Notes under the pieces: generated by a model
Told to the model about the DNA's origin: nothing
Database searches by the model: none
What the model saw: the letters and a program-made list of their open reading frames with translations, nothing else
Source of the DNA: Agromyces sp. S2-1-8
GTDB lineage: Bacteria > Actinomycetota > Actinomycetes > Actinomycetales > Microbacteriaceae
Assembly (NCBI RefSeq): GCF_021129215.1
Contig: NZ_JAJOLP010000001.1
Location: 3,472,001 to 3,536,000 of the forward strand
DNA length: 64,000 nt
Direction of reading: 5' to 3'
Position numbers and translations under genes: made by a program
In this document: positions 60,827-64,000 of the stretch, piece by piece
Layout: each line of letters opens with the position of its first letter
Numbering within the stretch: the stretch's first letter is position 1

Positions 60827-62071
60827 TCAGATCGCCTCGAGCGCCTGGCGGGCGATCTCGAGCTCCTCGTTCGTCGGCACGACGAGCACGGTGACGGGCG
60901 AGCCGTCGGTCGAGATCACGCGGGTCTGCCCCGAGCGCACCGAGTTCCGCTCGGCGTCGAGCTCCATGCCGAGCCGCTCGAGCCCGGCGAGCGCGGCGGC
61001 CCGAACGCGCACCGAGTTCTCGCCGACCCCGGCGGTGAACGAGATCACGTCGACACCGCCGAGCTGCGCGAGATAGGCCCCGATGTACGCCTTCAACCGG
61101 TGCGCGTACACGTCGAGCGCGAGCGCCGCGCGCTCGTCGCCCGCCCCGGCCGCTTCGACGAGGTCGCGCATGTCGGCGTGCCCGCCGAGCCCGAGGATGC
61201 CGCTGCGGCGGTTCAGCAGTTCATCGACGCCGTCGACGTCGAGCCCCGCGCGCCGCTGCAGGTGCAGGAGCACCGCAGGGTCGAGGTCACCCGACCGGGT
61301 GCCCATGACGAGCCCCTCGAGCGGCGTCATGCCCATGCTCGTGTCGACCGATCGACCGCCCTCGACCGCGCACGCCGACGCCCCGTTGCCGAGGTGCAGC
61401 ACGATCTGGCGCAGCTCCTCGAGCGGCCGGCCGAGGAACTCCGCCGCGGCCCGTGAGACGTACCGGTGCGATGTGCCGTGGAACCCGTACCGCCGGATGC
61501 GGTGCTTGGCCGCCACGTCGCGGTCGATCGCGTACGTGTAGGCGGCCGGCGGCATCGTCTGGTGGAACGCCGTGTCGAACACCGCCACGTGCGGCACGTC
61601 GGGGAACGCCCGCTGCGCCGCCTCGATGCCCTCGAGGTTGGCCGGATTGTGCAGCGGCGCGAGGGTCGACAGCTCGTCGATGTTGATCTTCACGAGGTCG
61701 GTGATGACGGTCGGCTCGAAGAAGCGCGCACCGCCCTGCACCACCCGGTGCCCGACCGCGACCGGCGGGTTCGCCGCGAGCGGCGGCCCCGCCTCGGCGA
61801 ACGCCTCGAGCATCACGTCGAAGGCCGCGAAGTGGTCGGGCACCTCGACGTCGCGTTCACGGGTGACGGATGCCTCGTCACCGCCCCCGCCGCCCCCGTC
61901 GGCGCCGTCGGCGCCGTCGGGCCCGTCCGTCGAGACGACGTGCTTCGCCCGCCCGCCGGGGCGCCCGATCCGCTCGACCAGCCCAGACGCGAGCGAGCGC
62001 CCGGAGCCGGCCTCGATCAACTGGTACTTCAGTGACGAGGAGCCCGAGTTGATGACGAGGACGACGCTCAC
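60827..62071 (-). CDS. ackA: Acetate kinase
   Basis: A 414-residue enzyme that makes ATP and acetate from acetyl phosphate. Motifs: VLVINSGSSSLKYQLIEAG at the N terminus, VGHRVVQGGARFFEP near residue 105, HNPANLEGIEAA, RYGFHGTSHRYVS near 198, HLGNGASACAVEGGRSVDTS near 228 and FTAGVGENS near 352. After the first strand it carries an extra Gly/Asp-rich stretch (DGPDGADGADGGGGGGDEAS, residues about 49-68) not usual in AckA, probably a surface loop. The ATG overlaps the pta stop by 4 bp. Confidence 0.96.
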   Translation of the reverse strand: MSVVLVINSGSSSLKYQLIEAGSGRSLASGLVERIGRPGGRAKHVVSTDGPDGADGADGGGGGGDEASVTRERDVEVPDHFAAFDVMLEAFAEAGPPLAANPPVAVGHRVVQGGARFFEPTVITDLVKINIDELSTLAPLHNPANLEGIEAAQRAFPDVPHVAVFDTAFHQTMPPAAYTYAIDRDVAAKHRIRRYGFHGTSHRYVSRAAAEFLGRPLEELRQIVLHLGNGASACAVEGGRSVDTSMGMTPLEGLVMGTRSGDLDPAVLLHLQRRAGLDVDGVDELLNRRSGILGLGGHADMRDLVEAAGAGDERAALALDVYAHRLKAYIGAYLAQLGGVDVISFTAGVGENSVRVRAAALAGLERLGMELDAERNSVRSGQTRVISTDGSPVTVLVVPTNEELEIARQALEAI

Positions 62072-64000
62072 GAGGCATCCGCCGCCTGGATCGCCGTGAT
62101 GGCCACGGTGTTGACGATGTCCTGCACGAGTGCGCCGCGCGAGAGGTCGTTGATGGGCTTGCGCAGGCCCTGCAGCACGGGCCCGATCGCGACGGCGCCC
62201 GCCGACCGCTGCACCGCCTTGTAGGTGTTGTTGCCCGTGTTGAGGTCGGGGAAGACGAACACGGTGGCCCGGCCCGCGACATCCGACTGGGGCAGTTTCG
62301 TGCGCGCGACCGCCGCGTCGGCGGCCGCGTCGTACTGGATCGGCCCCTCGACCGCGAGCTCGGGGGCGCGCTCGCGAACGAGCTCGGTCGCGCGGCGCAC
62401 CTTGTCGACGTCGGCGCCCTCGCCCGATTCCCCCGTCGAGTACGAGAGCATCGCGATGCGCGGCTCGATGCCGAACTGGGCGGCGGTCTGCGCCGACGAG
62501 ATCGCGATGTCCGCGAGCTGCTCGGCCGTCGGGTCGGGCACGATCGCGCAGTCGCCGTAGACGAGCACCCGGTCGGCGAGCGCCATGAGGAACACGCTCG
62601 AGACGATGTCGACGCCCGGCTTCGTCTTGATGATCTCGAACGAGGGGCGGATCGTGTGCGCGGTCGTGTGCGCCGCGCCCGACACCATGCCGTCGGCCAT
62701 GCCGAGCTCGACCATCATCGTGCCGAAGTACGACACGTCCTGCACTCGCTCGCGCGCCTGCTCGAGCGTGACGCCCTTGTGCGCGCGCCGCTTCTGGTAC
62801 TCCTCGGCGAAGCGCGTCACGTAGACGAAGTCGTGATTCGACAGCACCGCCGCGCGCGAGATGTCGAGGCCGAGCCCGATCGCACGCGAGCGGACCTCGA
62901 TCTCCTCGCCGAGGATCGTGAGGTCGGCCACGTCGCGGGCGAGCAGGGTCGCCGCAGCCCGCAGGATGCGGTCGTCGTAGCCCTCGGGCAGCACGATGTG
63001 CTTGCGCTCGCGGCGCGCCCGCTCGAGCAGGCCGTACTCGAACATGAGTGGCGTGACGACCTCGGGGCTCGCGATCTCGAGCCGGTCGAGCAGCGCCTCG
63101 GCATCGACGTGGTGCTCGAACAGTGACAGGGCCGTGTCGCGCTTGCGCTGCGACTCGGCGGCGAGCCGCCCGCGGGTGTGGGTGATCGCGAGGGCGGTCT
63201 CGTAGCTCGAGAGCTCGGTGCGGATGATCGGCAGCCCCGCCTTGAGGCCCTCGACGAGTCGCACGATGTGCTCGGAGAGGGGGAAGCCGCCGTTCAGCAC
63301 GATGCCCGAGACCGACGGGAACGTCTGCGACGAGTGCGCCGTGAGCACTCCGAGCAGCACTTCACTGCGGTCGCCGGGCACGATCACGACCGAGCCCTCG
63401 ATGAGCCGCGAGAGCACGTTCTCCATCGACATCGCCGCGATCACGACGCCGAGCGCCTCGCGGTCGAGCAGGTCGGGGTCGCCCGCGTAGAGCTCGCCGT
63501 CGACGGCCTGCATGATCGTGCGCATCGAGGGCGCGACGAGGAACTGGTCCTCGGGGATGGCCCAGACGGCGACCTGGGATGCCTCGCCGGCGACGACGCC
63601 GCCGGGCCGCGCGCCCGCCACCGGGCCGAGCCCCGCCGCACGGACCGCGTCGACGATCTCGTCGAGCCGGTCGGGGTCGGCGCGATTGACCACGACGCCG
63701 AGGAGTGAGGCGTGCTCGCGCTCGAGCTCCTCGACGGCGAGCTCCGAGAGCTGGGCGAGCTCGTCGGGCGTGCGAGCGTCGCTGTCGCCGAGCCGCTCGC
63801 TGAGTGCACGCCCCTGGTACTCGCCGACACGTCCGCCGAGCACGAGCAGCACCGGGGTTGCGAGGTTGGCGGCGATGCGCGCGTTGTACGCGAGCTCGGT
63901 GGGGCTGCCGACATCGGTGTAGTCGGAGCCGATGATGACGACCGCGTCGCAGCGGCCCTCGACGGCCTTGAAGCGGCGCACGATCGTCGCGAGCGCCGCA
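62068..64000 (-). CDS. pta: Phosphate acetyltransferase (partial, N terminus beyond the window)
   Basis: At least 644 residues, running off the right edge. This is the long form: an N-terminal P-loop/DRTGG-like regulatory region (VVIIGSDYTDVGSPTEL, LLGVVVNRADPDR, IVPGDRSEVLLG) and a C-terminal catalytic PTA domain. The catalytic domain contains HIVLPEGYDDRILRAA, GMADGMVSGAAHTTAHTIRP and FPDLNTGNNTYKAVQRSAGA. It converts acetyl-CoA and phosphate to acetyl phosphate, the substrate of AckA, whose gene overlaps by 4 bp. Confidence 0.96.
   Translation of the reverse strand, partial: AALATIVRRFKAVEGRCDAVVIIGSDYTDVGSPTELAYNARIAANLATPVLLVLGGRVGEYQGRALSERLGDSDARTPDELAQLSELAVEELEREHASLLGVVVNRADPDRLDEIVDAVRAAGLGPVAGARPGGVVAGEASQVAVWAIPEDQFLVAPSMRTIMQAVDGELYAGDPDLLDREALGVVIAAMSMENVLSRLIEGSVVIVPGDRSEVLLGVLTAHSSQTFPSVSGIVLNGGFPLSEHIVRLVEGLKAGLPIIRTELSSYETALAITHTRGRLAAESQRKRDTALSLFEHHVDAEALLDRLEIASPEVVTPLMFEYGLLERARRERKHIVLPEGYDDRILRAAATLLARDVADLTILGEEIEVRSRAIGLGLDISRAAVLSNHDFVYVTRFAEEYQKRRAHKGVTLEQARERVQDVSYFGTMMVELGMADGMVSGAAHTTAHTIRPSFEIIKTKPGVDIVSSVFLMALADRVLVYGDCAIVPDPTAEQLADIAISSAQTAAQFGIEPRIAMLSYSTGESGEGADVDKVRRATELVRERAPELAVEGPIQYDAAADAAVARTKLPQSDVAGRATVFVFPDLNTGNNTYKAVQRSAGAVAIGPVLQGLRKPINDLSRGALVQDIVNTVAITAIQAADAS

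Overview
The window is 64 kb of very GC-rich actinobacterial chromosome. GTG starts, ATGA start/stop overlaps, PASTA, Rv2578c-type and choice-of-anchor G proteins, and the dnaX-recR-lysC-asd order point to Microbacteriaceae. An Agromyces-like organism is my inference from style, not from a search. Both ends are cut: the left edge removes the front of a PASTA penicillin-binding protein and the right edge removes the front of pta.

Layout. 1-15.4 kb holds general functions: PBP and metallophosphoesterase, tRNA-Pro(CGG), UDP-sugar dehydrogenase with an acyltransferase-like membrane protein and a universal stress protein, thymidine kinase behind a NarL-type signalling set, an intein-containing radical SAM gene with a LexA-type box, an ABC-F ATPase with a possible leader-peptide attenuator, malate:quinone oxidoreductase and a VOC protein. 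15.4-44.7 kb is an accessory catabolic region. It contains an Opp-type transporter with ROK regulator, GH4 hydrolase and BadF-type kinase. Next is a divergent locus (KDG kinase and KDPG aldolase facing a fold-type III PLP lyase, N-acyl-D-amino-acid deacylase, IclR regulator and RidA) that fits catabolism of (N-acetyl-)D-glucosaminate. It is followed by a beta-galactosidase operon carrying GcvPA/GcvPB-like proteins, an AcoX-like NAD kinase and an SDR, a GntR regulator, and a family-1 sugar ABC operon with a glycosidase. 45-51.6 kb is housekeeping (asd, lysC, NTF2-like, recR, dnaX, DksA-like). 51.7-58.8 kb is one giant repetitive cell-wall protein gene with 22 IPT/TIG repeats. 58.9-64 kb holds an MFS exporter with an ArsR-type regulator, then ackA-pta.

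The most unusual signal is a family of modular palindromic DNA elements (half-unit about 37 bp, full unit 90-100 bp) confined to about 27.9-41.5 kb. Copies lie between genes but also inside reading frames without breaking them (deacylase, NAD kinase, beta-galactosidase, both ends of the glycosidase), and some copies supply stop codons. A second, unrelated signal is extreme enrichment of GGATGCCTCG/CGAGGCATCC across the whole window, often as the arms of hairpins at gene ends.

No CRISPR array, transposase, phage gene, rRNA or replication origin was seen. The gap at 8963-9119 holds nothing I can recognise.
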